A DNA stretch of 64,000 nt, taken from NCBI GenBank assembly GCA_036262075.1, contig DATAJO010000034.1, positions 186,001 to 250,000 of the forward strand, given 5' to 3'. This stretch comes from JACDBZ01 sp036262075. Its GTDB lineage: Bacteria; Chloroflexota; Limnocylindria; QHBO01. The first letter of the stretch is position 1, and every line of letters starts with the position of its first letter. The position numbers and the translations under genes are program-made. The notes beneath the pieces are model-generated. The model was not told the origin of the DNA and did no database searches. It saw nothing but the letters and a program-made list of their open reading frames with translations. Positions 49,661 to 57,618 of the stretch are shown here, one piece after another.

Positions 49661-50304
49661 CCGCGGACGGCGCGCCGCGCGGGCGCTTCATCACCGTCGA
49701 GGGGCCCGACGGGTCGGGCAAGACGACCGCCGCCCGCCATCTCGCCGAGTGGCTGCGCGGACGCGGCCGCGACACGGTCCTCACCGGCGAGCCCGGCGGC
49801 ACGCCGCTCGGCGAGGAGATCCGTCGCCTCGTCCTCCACATGCGCGACGTCTCCGACGCGCTCGACCCCCGCGCCGATGCGCTCCTGTTCGCCGCCGGCC
49901 GCGCCCAGCACACCGCGACCCTCATCCGCCCGGCCCTCGAGCGCGGGGCATGGGTCGTCTGCTCCCGCTACATCGACTCGTCGATGGCCTACCAGGGCGG
50001 CGGCTACGGCATCGACACCGATGAGCTGCGCCGGCTCCAGGCCTTCGCCACCTACGGCCTCGTCCCCGACCTGACGATCCTCCTCGACGTTCCCGTCGAG
50101 GTGGGCCTCGAGCGCACCCGCCGCCGAACCGAGTGGAACCGCTTCGAGGACACCGAGGAGGTCGCGTTCTTCGAGCGCGTCCGCGCCACCTACCTCCGGC
50201 TCGCGGCCGAGGAGCCCGAGCGGTTCGCCATCGTCGACGGCTCCGGCTCGGTCGCCGATGCGGACGCCGCCATCCGGCGCGTCGTCGAGGAACGCCTCGG
50301 CTGA
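49657..50304 (+). CDS. tmk: Thymidylate kinase
   Basis: Phosphorylates dTMP to dTDP. The 215-residue protein has the P-loop EGPDGSGKTT (residues 15-24), TGEPGGTPLGEEIR, the DRY-type motif as CSRYIDSSMAYQGGGYG, and the lid region RTRRRTEWNRFEDTE. The substitution of D by S in the DRY motif is noted (SRY). It begins with GTG at the stop of the small membrane peptide. darA follows, an order seen in Firmicutes and Chloroflexi. Confidence 0.93.
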   Translation: MTADGAPRGRFITVEGPDGSGKTTAARHLAEWLRGRGRDTVLTGEPGGTPLGEEIRRLVLHMRDVSDALDPRADALLFAAGRAQHTATLIRPALERGAWVVCSRYIDSSMAYQGGGYGIDTDELRRLQAFATYGLVPDLTILLDVPVEVGLERTRRRTEWNRFEDTEEVAFFERVRATYLRLAAEEPERFAIVDGSGSVADADAAIRRVVEERLG

Positions 50305-50421
50305 GGCCGCGCCCGGACCCCGGTCGGCCGCTTCGGCGGCGATGGATCGCCGATCCGGCCCACGAGCCACGGCCGTCGGCGTGGGCGCGGGGCTCGCTCG
50401 CCTGCGGCGCATCGGCTGCGC

Positions 50422-50427
50422 CATACT
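50422..50427 (+). promoter_or_regulatory. -10-like box CATACT upstream of darA
   Basis: CATACT in a CGCCATACTGTCC context about 46 bases before the darA GTG. It is a weak match; darA may also be read from the tmk transcript. Confidence 0.3.
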
Positions 50428-50473
50428 GTCCGCCATCTCCGCCGTGCCCATCCGTGAAGGAGTGAGCCCGCCC

Positions 50474-50803
50474 GTGAAGCTCGTCATCGCCATCGTGCAC
50501 ACCGAGGATGCCGGCACCCTGGTCGACGCGCTCCTCGAGAAGGAGTACCGCGCGACCCGCTTCAACTCGTCCGGTGGTTTCCTGAAGCAGGGCAACGCGA
50601 CGATCCTCGTCGGCGTCGAGGACGACCAGGTCGACGCGGTCCTCGAGATCATCAGCGCGTCGTGCCACTCGCGGAAGCAGTTCGTGAACCCGATGCCGCC
50701 GATCATGGAGCCGGGCGAGTTCTACATGCCGTACCCGGTCGAGGTGGAGGTCGGCGGCGCGACCGTCTTCGTCATGCCGGTCGACCGCTTCGAGCGCCTG
50801 TAG
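50474..50803 (+). CDS. darA: PII-like cyclic-di-AMP receptor DarA
   Basis: The 109-residue protein has the PII-like ferredoxin fold of DarA/PstA: KLVIAIVHTEDAGTLVDALLEKEYRATRFNSSGGFLKQGN, where the TRFNSSGGFL loop is the nucleotide-binding element, then TILVGVEDDQV and a C-terminal EVGGATVFVMPVDRFERL. The start is GTG, 11 bases after AAGGAG. DarA trimers bind c-di-AMP and influence osmolyte metabolism in other bacteria. Its presence fits the compatible-solute genes elsewhere in the window. Confidence 0.92.
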   Translation: MKLVIAIVHTEDAGTLVDALLEKEYRATRFNSSGGFLKQGNATILVGVEDDQVDAVLEIISASCHSRKQFVNPMPPIMEPGEFYMPYPVEVEVGGATVFVMPVDRFERL

Positions 50804-50920
50804 CTCCCACCGATCCATCGGTCACGTACTGGCTGCTGTTCGTCGGCGTCCACGACCTCATGCACCTCGAGCAGCTCCATCGCCTGGCTGGCGAGCACGA
50901 CCCGGGTGCCGCGAGGGCCG

Positions 50921-52048
50921 ATGCCTGAGCGCGAGCGGCCGGCGCCGCTCGTCTTCGTCACCGAACCGCCCGACGGGCAGCCGTTCGGCACCCATGCGGG
51001 CATCGCCGCCGATGGCCAGCGGCTCCTCGCGCGCGAGCTGACGCACCGCCTCGGCCGGCTCGGGGCAGCCGTGCGGGCCCTGCCCGCTGCTCCGTCCTCG
51101 CCCGAGGGCTTCCACTGGGGCCGATGGTTCGCCGATGCCGCCGCCACGGCGCTCGATTCCGGCATCGACGCCATCGGCTACGCCGGCGGTGGCGCGCTGG
51201 CCCTCCTCGCCGATGACGGGCTCGACGCCCTCCTGTCGCCGATCCCCGGCGAGGCGGTCGCGAACAACCGCTTCAGCGCCGATGCGTTCGTCGTCGCCGG
51301 CGACCTCCCGCGCGCCCTCGACGCGCTGCGCGATTGCCCCGTCGACAACGCCGCGCCGCGCCATCTCGAGGCGGCCGGCTTCGCCGTCCGCGACCTCGGC
51401 TCGACGCCGTGGGCCCGCTTCGACGTCGACACGACCCTCGATCTCGCCCTCCTCCGGCTCGCCACGCGGCTGCACGGGACGCGGCCGCTCGACGGCTCGC
51501 TGCGCGGCTTCCTCGAGATGGCACGCCTTCCCGGCGATCGCGGGCTCGAGGTCCCGCACCTCGCCCGTATCGGCGAGGTCATGCGCGACCGATCGGCCGA
51601 GCTCGTCGTCTGCGGCCGCCTCCCCGTCGCGACCTGGTCGGAGCTCGAGACGGAGACGGCGTGCCGTGTCCGATGCATCGTCGAGGAGCGCGGCATGCGC
51701 TCGGCGCGTGGCACCGGCTCGGTGCCGCGGTCGCTCCTCGCGGCCCTCCTCGAGCGAACGTCGCCCGCGGATCTCGTCGCCGTCCTCGCCACGCTGGGCG
51801 ACGCGGTCGTGCTCGACACGCGGGTCCTCATGGCCGCCATGGCCCGCTCCGCCGACGCCGCCGGCTGGCCACCCGAGGAGGATCGGTTCGCGTCCGACTT
51901 CGGCGACGCGTCGCGGGTCGGGACACCGTGGCTGCGCGAGCTGACCGAGGCCGCGGGCGAGGCCGCGGTCCCGTTCCTGTTCGGCGGGCATGCCCTCGTC
52001 AGCGACGGGCTGCGCCTCATCGTCGCCGCCGCCTGGCAGGGCCGATAG
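50921..52048 (+). CDS. Hypothetical protein, NTP-transferase-like N-terminal half
   Basis: No family is recognised with certainty. The 375-residue protein is soluble. Residues 60-195 show features like MobA/CofC-type nucleotidyltransferases: IDAIGYAGGGALALL, NNRFSADAFVV, CPVDNAAPRHLEAAGF, and WARFDVDTTLDLALL, which parallels the DVDTPADL step of those enzymes. The second half (about 200-375) has short strands (ELVVCGRLPVATW, CRVRCIVEERGM) and a possible nucleotide-binding end. It might be a nucleotidyltransferase in an unknown cofactor pathway. The start MPERER follows a GCGAGGG site. Certainty is low. Confidence 0.5.
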   Translation: MPERERPAPLVFVTEPPDGQPFGTHAGIAADGQRLLARELTHRLGRLGAAVRALPAAPSSPEGFHWGRWFADAAATALDSGIDAIGYAGGGALALLADDGLDALLSPIPGEAVANNRFSADAFVVAGDLPRALDALRDCPVDNAAPRHLEAAGFAVRDLGSTPWARFDVDTTLDLALLRLATRLHGTRPLDGSLRGFLEMARLPGDRGLEVPHLARIGEVMRDRSAELVVCGRLPVATWSELETETACRVRCIVEERGMRSARGTGSVPRSLLAALLERTSPADLVAVLATLGDAVVLDTRVLMAAMARSADAAGWPPEEDRFASDFGDASRVGTPWLRELTEAAGEAAVPFLFGGHALVSDGLRLIVAAAWQGR

Positions 52049-52054
52049 CAGCAT

Positions 52055-52640
52055 CGCTCGGCGCGGCCGGGGGGCAGGCTTCGCGCTCGGTTCGGCCGGG
52101 GGACGCCGATCGCTCGCCGATCGCTCGGTGCGGCCGGGGGAGGTTCGCTCGGTGCGGCCCGAGCACGCCGATCGCTCGGTGCGGCCGGGGGCAGGCCTAT
52201 CGGCGGCTCAGGCGCTGGATTGCGGTGCTCCGCAGGCCAAACGGGCGACTCAGCGGTCCGTTGGCATGCCCGCGCAGGCGAAACGCCCGTCGAGCCGCCC
52301 ACTCGCCTGCTGCCAACCACGAAGCCCGAGCGGCCCACTCGCATGCTGCCCACCACGACGCCCAGTCGCCCACTCCGCCTGCTGGCGGCCACGAGCCCCG
52401 AGCCGATCGCTCGGTACGGCCGGGGGACGCCGATCGCTCGGTGCGGCCGGGAGCAGGCCTATCGGCGGCTCAGGTGCTGGATTGCGGTGCTCCGCAGGCC
52501 AAACGGACGACTCAGCGGTCCGTTGGCATGCTCGCGCAGGCGAAACGCCCGTCGAGCCGCCCACTCGCCTGCTGGCGGCCACGAGCCCCGAGCCACGAGC
52601 CCGGAACCACGCCACGAGCCACGAGCCACGAGGCACGGAC
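52055..52640. repeat. Repeat island of three kinds upstream of the nuo cluster
   Basis: This stretch has no supported gene. It holds (1) seven copies of the core CGCTCGGTGCGGCCGGGGG with small changes, at 52055, 52084, 52122, 52147, 52174, 52409 and 52436; (2) an imperfect direct repeat of about 148 bases, 52165-52312 and 52427-52574, differing at a few positions; (3) a run of the heptamer CCACGAG and its variants near 52580-52640. Copy 1 of the long repeat is followed by a shorter echo at 52377-52403. It lies just before the promoter of nuoA. Confidence 0.75.
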
Positions 52641-52699
52641 GCCCCACGGCAGGCAACCACCGAGAGACCCACGCGACCCACGAGGCGGCGGGCCGCTGG

Positions 52700-52705
52700 T
52701 AGACT
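52700..52705 (+). promoter_or_regulatory. -10 box TAGACT of the nuo operon
   Basis: TAGACT in a CTGGTAGACTGAGC context, 130 bases before nuoA. It matches the box upstream of galU. No firm -35. Confidence 0.4.
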
Positions 52706-52829
52706 GAGCGTGAGCACGGGCGGCCGACGCCGTCGGCGCTCCTGAAGCAACCGAACCCAGCAACCCAGATGCCGCCCGCGCTGGATGTCGCGGGCGCAGA
52801 CCAGACCCACGCGTGCGACCGGAGTGGAG

Positions 52830-53189
52830 ATGGATCACACCGGACTGCTCTACGTTATCGGCTTCGCCTTCGCGGCGACGACCTTCGTCTTCGGGACGAT
52901 CCTGTTCAGCTGGCTGATCACCCATCGGCGGTATCGGCCGCAGAAGGCGCTTCCCTACGAGTGCGGGATCGACACGATCGGCGATACGTGGAGCCGGTTC
53001 GGGCTCGCCTTCTACCTCTACGCCCTGCTGTTCGTGGCCTTCGACGTCGAGATCATCTTCGTCTATTTGTGGGCCATCACCGTGCGGGCGATCGAGTTCC
53101 AGGGCATCGTGCTCATCGGCATCTTCCTTGCGATCCTGATGTGGGGAGAGCTCTACGCGTGGAAGAAGGGTGACCTCCGATGGCAGTGA
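52830..53189 (+). CDS. nuoA: NADH-quinone oxidoreductase subunit A
   Basis: A small membrane subunit of complex I, 119 residues with three helices (about 9-30, 57-79, 85-106). It has KALPYECGIDT, RFGLAFYLYALLFVAFDVEIIFVYLWA and the end GELYAWKKGDLRW, all typical. The start MDHTGLL follows GGAG five bases away; the frame is open upstream. Its end overlaps nuoB by ten bases. Confidence 0.95.
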   Translation: MDHTGLLYVIGFAFAATTFVFGTILFSWLITHRRYRPQKALPYECGIDTIGDTWSRFGLAFYLYALLFVAFDVEIIFVYLWAITVRAIEFQGIVLIGIFLAILMWGELYAWKKGDLRWQ

Positions 53190-53845
53190 ACCGACCGACG
53201 ACGACCCAGACCGATGCGCCGGCGCCCTTCACCGGGACCGCCGAGCCGCCGATCATCATTCCCGACCAGGCCGGCGACGACGAGCTCCTTCGGCCGTTCG
53301 GGATGGAGGAGCACCCGCAGGGCGGGTTCCACGGCCTGCTCGAGGTCATCCCGACCAAGGCCGACTACATCCTCGACCTCATCCGGGCCAACTCGCTCTG
53401 GCCGCTGCTCAGCGGCCTCAGCTGCTGCGCCATCGAGATGATGAGCACCGCCACGAGCGTCAACGACATCGACCGCTTCGGGATGTTCCCGTTCCGCGCG
53501 TCGCCTCGACAGGCCGACGTCCTCATCGTCGCCGGCACGCTGACGACGAAGATGGCCGGGCCGCTCGTCCGGCTGTGGGAGCAGATGCCCGAGCCGAAAT
53601 GGTGCGTGGCCATGGGCACCTGCACCACGTCCGGTGGCCGCTTCAAGCGGTCGTACTCCGTCGTCCAGGGCGTCGACCGCGTCATGCCCGTCGACGTCTA
53701 CGTCCCGGGCTGCCCCCCGCGGCCCGAGGGCCTGATCTACGGCATGCTCAAGCTCCACGAGCTCGTGAAGCAGCGTCGCGGCCAGTGGCACACGTACGTC
53801 GACCGCGGCCCGCAGCGCGTGCGCTGGGAGGGGGACGTCCGCTGA
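53180..53845 (+). CDS. nuoB: NADH-quinone oxidoreductase subunit B
   Basis: Carries the terminal cluster N2 that passes electrons to quinone. The 221-residue protein has LSGLSCCAIEMM (the paired cysteines), VAMGTCTTSGG and YVPGCPPRPEGLIYG: all four cluster cysteines are kept. An N-terminal extension of about 45 residues (TTTQTDAPAPFTGTAEPP) is longer than in E. coli and likely disordered. The core of the complex is thus intact, in contrast to the input arm. Confidence 0.95.
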   Translation: MAVNRPTTTQTDAPAPFTGTAEPPIIIPDQAGDDELLRPFGMEEHPQGGFHGLLEVIPTKADYILDLIRANSLWPLLSGLSCCAIEMMSTATSVNDIDRFGMFPFRASPRQADVLIVAGTLTTKMAGPLVRLWEQMPEPKWCVAMGTCTTSGGRFKRSYSVVQGVDRVMPVDVYVPGCPPRPEGLIYGMLKLHELVKQRRGQWHTYVDRGPQRVRWEGDVR

Positions 53846-54480
53846 CCGCACCGACGAACGCCGGCGCGCTCATCCGCATCCTCACCGAGCGCTTTGCCTC
53901 CGACCTGCGCGACCTGTGGACCGACGAGGACACCGTCGAGTTCTCGATCGACGGTGCCCGCAACGTCGACGTCATCAGCCGCCTCCGGGACGACCCCGAC
54001 CTCGGGTTCTTCTTCCTGGCCGATGCTGCCGCCGTCGACTACGGCCCGGGCGAGCATTTCGAGGTCGTCTACCACCTGTTCAGCTGGTCGCACCCGGCCT
54101 GGCTCCGCGTCCGGGCCCGGGTCGATCGCGACGATCCGCGCATCCCGACGATCACGAACCTGTGGGAGGGCGCGATGTTCCACGAGCGCGAGATGTACGA
54201 CATGATGGGCATCGTGTTCGAGGGGAACCGCGACCTGCGACGGATCTACATGTCGCCCGACTACAAGTCGTTCCCCCAGCGCAAGGACTTCGTCCTGCCC
54301 GATGACGCCGCCGACTCGCCGGCCGCCGGCGTCAGCCCGCTCGAGCGTCCCGAGACGTGGGACCTCACCCGCTTCAAGGAGATGCTGACCATCTCGACCG
54401 ACCAGACCTATCCGCCGAGCGGCCTCGCCGAGGAAGCGCCGGCCGGCGAGGTCTCCGACTCGGACAGCCGACCGCGATGA
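53842..54480 (+). CDS. nuoC: NADH-quinone oxidoreductase subunit C with a CTG start
   Basis: A 212-residue peripheral-arm subunit: LIRILTERFASDLRDLW, FFLADAAAVDYGPGEHFEVVYHLFSWSHPAWLRVRARV and the diagnostic TNLWEGAMFHEREMYDMMGIVFEGN, ending with QRKDFVLPDD. No ATG, GTG or TTG lies near the N-terminus. A CTG overlaps the nuoB stop (CTGA) and is ten bases after GGAGG, so it is taken as the start. The only upstream canonical codon is a GTG 57 bases further, without a ribosome site and leading an Arg-rich stretch. The Ser/Pro/Glu tail is long. Sequence after the start is clearly NuoC. Confidence 0.85.
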   Translation: MTAPTNAGALIRILTERFASDLRDLWTDEDTVEFSIDGARNVDVISRLRDDPDLGFFFLADAAAVDYGPGEHFEVVYHLFSWSHPAWLRVRARVDRDDPRIPTITNLWEGAMFHEREMYDMMGIVFEGNRDLRRIYMSPDYKSFPQRKDFVLPDDAADSPAAGVSPLERPETWDLTRFKEMLTISTDQTYPPSGLAEEAPAGEVSDSDSRPR

Positions 54481-55760
54481 CGAAGATCGATCCCGAGATC
54501 CGCATCCCCGACCCGATCGAGCTCGACCGGCTCGAGGAGGAGCGGCTGCGCCATGCCGCCGGCCTGGGCCCGATCAGGACCGAGGGCGGCGAGTATGCCG
54601 GCTTCGAGGAGGTCGGCATCCCGGACCGGCCGCCGCAGACGGAGCGCGAGCAGGAGGTCTACACCCTCGAAGAGGGCGAGATGCTCGTGAACATGGGGCC
54701 GCAGCACCCGTCGACCCACGGGGTGATGCGGCTCGTGGTCAAGGTCCGCGGCGAGGTCGTCGTCGACATCGACCCGGTGCTCGGCTACCTCCACCGCGGC
54801 ATCGAGAAGCTGTGCGAGAACGCGACGTACACGACCGTGCTCACGTACGTCGACCCGATGGACTACCTGTCGGGGATGCACAACGAGCACGCCCCGGCGA
54901 TCGCGTTCGAGAAGCTGTACGACATCAGGGCGCCGAAGCGGGCCGAGTACATCCGGGCCCTCGTCGTCGAGCTGAACCGGGTGTTCAGCCACGGGCTGAT
55001 GATGGGCTTCCTCGCGCTCGACATGGGCGGCCTCACGCCGATCCTGTACAGCTTCATCAACCGCGACGAGGTCGTCGACCTCCTGTCCGCCATCTCCGGC
55101 CAGCGGATGCTGTTCAACTTCTTCCGCATCGGCGGCGTGAACTGGGACACGAACGACGAGTTCCTCAGCCGGCTCGGCGCGTGGCGCAGCAACGTGCTGA
55201 AGAACATCGAGATGAACGAGCGGATGATCACGGAGAACGAGATCTTCGTGGCCCGCACGAAGGGCATGGGCCGCCTGTCGGGCGACGACGCGATCAAGCT
55301 CGGGGTCACCGGCCCGAACCTGCGCGCCAGCGGCGTCCCGTTCGACGTCCGCAAGGCCCATCCGTACTCGATCTACGACGAGCTCGAGTTCGACGTCATC
55401 ACCCAGGAGGGCGGCGACTCGTACGCGCGCTACATCCAGCGCATCGCCGAGATCAAGCAGAGCATCCACCTCATCGACCAGATCATGGACAAGATGCCCC
55501 ACGGGCCGGTGCAGGCCCAGGTGCCCGGCATCGTCCGGCCGCGACCGGGCCGCGCGTACGCGGCGATCGAGTCGCCGCGCGGGCTGTACAGCGTCTACGC
55601 GATGAGCGACGGCGGGCCGACGCCGTACCGGTTCCGGATGCGCGACCCGAGCTTCATCAGCCTGCAGGCGATCCCGAAGCTCATGCCCGGCCGGCTCGTG
55701 GCCGATACGATGGCCATCATGGCCTCCCTCGATCCCGTCATGGGCGGCGTGGACAAGTAG
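54477..55760 (+). CDS. nuoD: NADH-quinone oxidoreductase subunit D
   Basis: A core peripheral subunit forming the quinone site with NuoB, 427 residues. It has GPQHPSTHGVMR, YLHRGIEKL, MDYLSGMHNEHA, RVFSHGLMMGFLALDMGG and IESPRGLYSVYAMSDGG, with a C-terminal end near DPVMGGVDK. The N-terminal 60 residues include a charged extension (LDRLEEERLRHAAGLG). ATG overlaps the nuoC stop (ATGA). Confidence 0.95.
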   Translation: MTKIDPEIRIPDPIELDRLEEERLRHAAGLGPIRTEGGEYAGFEEVGIPDRPPQTEREQEVYTLEEGEMLVNMGPQHPSTHGVMRLVVKVRGEVVVDIDPVLGYLHRGIEKLCENATYTTVLTYVDPMDYLSGMHNEHAPAIAFEKLYDIRAPKRAEYIRALVVELNRVFSHGLMMGFLALDMGGLTPILYSFINRDEVVDLLSAISGQRMLFNFFRIGGVNWDTNDEFLSRLGAWRSNVLKNIEMNERMITENEIFVARTKGMGRLSGDDAIKLGVTGPNLRASGVPFDVRKAHPYSIYDELEFDVITQEGGDSYARYIQRIAEIKQSIHLIDQIMDKMPHGPVQAQVPGIVRPRPGRAYAAIESPRGLYSVYAMSDGGPTPYRFRMRDPSFISLQAIPKLMPGRLVADTMAIMASLDPVMGGVDK

Positions 55761-55763
55761 CCG

Positions 55764-56774
55764 ATGGACTGGGAGCTGCTGCTCGGCATCGGCCGATTCA
55801 TCCTGGCAACCACGCTGCTGCTGCTGCTGACGGTGCCGACCGCCTTCATCATCATCCAGATGGAGATGAAGATCATCGCGCAGCTCGCGCTGCGCTACGG
55901 CCCGAACCGGATCGGGCCGAAGGGGATCTTCCAGTCCACGATCCACGGCTTCAAGGTGCTGGCCAAGGAGGACACGACCCCCGACCAGGCCGACCGCGCG
56001 ACGTTCACCCTGGCTCCGTGGATGGTCTACATGGCGGCGGCGATGAGCATGCTCGTCATCCCGTTCGCGCCGGGCGCGATCGCGGCCGAGTTCAACATCG
56101 GCATCGTCTACTTCTTCGCCGTCCTCGGCCTGTCGGTCGTCGGCCTGCTGGTCGCCGGCTGGGCGAGCTACAACAAGTACTCGCTCCTCGGCGGCCTGCG
56201 CGCCGCGGCCCAGATGGTGAGCTACGAGATCCCGCTCACGCTCTCGATCGTCGGGGCGGTCGTCCTGACCGGCACGCTGAGCTTCGTCGACGTCATCGAC
56301 TGGCAGCGCGAGCACGGCTGGCTCCTGTTCTGGCAGCCGCTCGGCCTCGCGATCTTCTATATCGCCAGCCTGGCCGAGATCAATCGCACGCCGTTCGACA
56401 TGGTCGAGGCCGACTCCGAGCTCGTGGCCGGTCCCTTCACCGAGTACTCGGGCATGCGCTTCGGGTTCTTCTTCTTCGCCGAGTACGTCGCCCTGTTCAT
56501 CATGAGCGGCATCCTCGTCACCCTGTTCTTCGGCGGGTGGCTGGCGCCGTGGCCGTTCCCGGCGCAGCTCGACGGCTTCGCCGGCACGCTGTACGGCATC
56601 TTCTGGTTCTTCCTGAAGACGTACATCTTTGTGGCCATCGCGGTCTGGTTGCGCGGGACGCTGCCGCGCGTCCGGGTCGACCAGCTCATGAGCATGGCCT
56701 GGAAGGTCCTGCTGCCGCTCGCCCTCGTCAACCTGTTCGTCACCGCCATCGCGGTGGTCGTCTTCAACCTGTAG
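55764..56774 (+). CDS. nuoH: NADH-quinone oxidoreductase subunit H
   Basis: The membrane subunit at the joint of the two arms, 336 residues with about eight helices. It has QLALRYGPNRIGPKGIFQ, TTPDQADRATFTLAPW, the acidic loop AEINRTPFDMVEADSELVAGPFTEYSGMRFGFFFFAEY, and IFVAIAVWLRGTLPRVRVDQLM. All are typical. The order D-H without E, F and G between differs from E. coli, where H follows G. Confidence 0.95.
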   Translation: MDWELLLGIGRFILATTLLLLLTVPTAFIIIQMEMKIIAQLALRYGPNRIGPKGIFQSTIHGFKVLAKEDTTPDQADRATFTLAPWMVYMAAAMSMLVIPFAPGAIAAEFNIGIVYFFAVLGLSVVGLLVAGWASYNKYSLLGGLRAAAQMVSYEIPLTLSIVGAVVLTGTLSFVDVIDWQREHGWLLFWQPLGLAIFYIASLAEINRTPFDMVEADSELVAGPFTEYSGMRFGFFFFAEYVALFIMSGILVTLFFGGWLAPWPFPAQLDGFAGTLYGIFWFFLKTYIFVAIAVWLRGTLPRVRVDQLMSMAWKVLLPLALVNLFVTAIAVVVFNL

Positions 56775-56784
56775 GAGCAGCGCG

Positions 56785-57618
56785 ATGGCATTCCCGGGTG
56801 TCGGCATCGCCAAGGGCCTGGCGACGACCTTCAAGAACTTCTTCAGCCCCAAGGTCACGCGCCAGTACCCCGAGGAGCGGCCGCCCATCCCCGACCGATG
56901 GCGTGGCCGCCTCGACCTCATCTACGACCCGTTCGGCGACCACAAGTGCGAGGTCTGCTTCCAGTGCGCCCAGGTCTGCCCGGTCGAGGCGATCGACATG
57001 AGCGGCTTCGACTCGCAGGGCAACCGGATCCGCTACGGCATGCCGGAGATCTACGACGAGCGGCGTGACCCGAACGCGTACCGCCGCGCCGGCCTGCCCG
57101 CCCGCCCGATGCGCAACCCGGCGCGCTGGGACGAGGAGATCGACACCGCCTTCGTGGACGACACCATCGCCGCCTTCGGCGGCCGCCCCGAGGCGCTGGT
57201 CGCGATCTTCCGCGCCGTCCAGGACCGCTTCGGCTACCTGCCGGAGCGGGCGCTGCGCCGCATCAGCGACCGGATGACCATCCACTGGGCCCAGGTCTTC
57301 GGCGCCGCCGGCCTCGGCGGCTTCCGACTCCTCCCGGTGAGCGGCCACGTCGTGACGGTCTGCGACTGCGCCTCGTGTCGCTTCGCCGGCGGGACCGACG
57401 TCCTGCGCGCCATCTCCGAGCAGCTCGGCATCGAGCCCGGCGAGACGACGCCGGACGGCAGCATCACTCTCGAGACGCGGCCCGACGTCGGCGCCGGAAC
57501 GATCAGCCCGGCCATCCGGGTCGACACCCTCGTCTACGGCCCGGTCGACGCCGATACCGCCGTCCACGTCGTCGGCGAGCGCGTCCGGGCCGGGGCCGCC
57601 ACGGCGGCGGGCGCCTGA
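56785..57618 (+). CDS. NuoI-NuoE fusion with reduced iron-sulfur clusters
   Basis: A 277-residue fusion of two complex I subunits. Residues 1-110 are NuoI-like (PGVGIAKGLATTFKNFFSPKVTRQYPE, GRLDLIYD) but have only one [4Fe-4S] set, C55-x2-C58-x2-C61-x3-C65; the second set is missing. Residues 118-270 are NuoE-like (FRAVQDRFGYLPERALRRISDRM, SEQLGIEPGETTPDG, DTLVYG). The first [2Fe-2S] pair is present (C193 and C198, with an extra C195). The second pair, normally C-x3-C, is Asp234 and Gly238. Clusters N1a and one of N6a/N6b should therefore be absent. The ATG follows GGAG. It overlaps the nuoF start by one base. Confidence 0.85.
   Translation: MAFPGVGIAKGLATTFKNFFSPKVTRQYPEERPPIPDRWRGRLDLIYDPFGDHKCEVCFQCAQVCPVEAIDMSGFDSQGNRIRYGMPEIYDERRDPNAYRRAGLPARPMRNPARWDEEIDTAFVDDTIAAFGGRPEALVAIFRAVQDRFGYLPERALRRISDRMTIHWAQVFGAAGLGGFRLLPVSGHVVTVCDCASCRFAGGTDVLRAISEQLGIEPGETTPDGSITLETRPDVGAGTISPAIRVDTLVYGPVDADTAVHVVGERVRAGAATAAGA

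Noticed and set aside
52055..52640. CRISPR array in the repeat island
   Set aside because: Repeat units vary in spacing and sequence, spacers are not unique and no cas genes are present.
51990..52745. Frames through the 52 kb repeat island giving Arg/Pro/Ala-rich proteins
   Set aside because: Every frame is open because of GC-rich repeats; no motif, no ribosome site and repeat units shift frame.
54408..56921. 837-codon minus-strand frame across nuoD and nuoH
   Set aside because: Antisense shadow of well-supported complex I genes; composition is Asp/His/Arg/Val-rich and the real motifs are on the plus strand.
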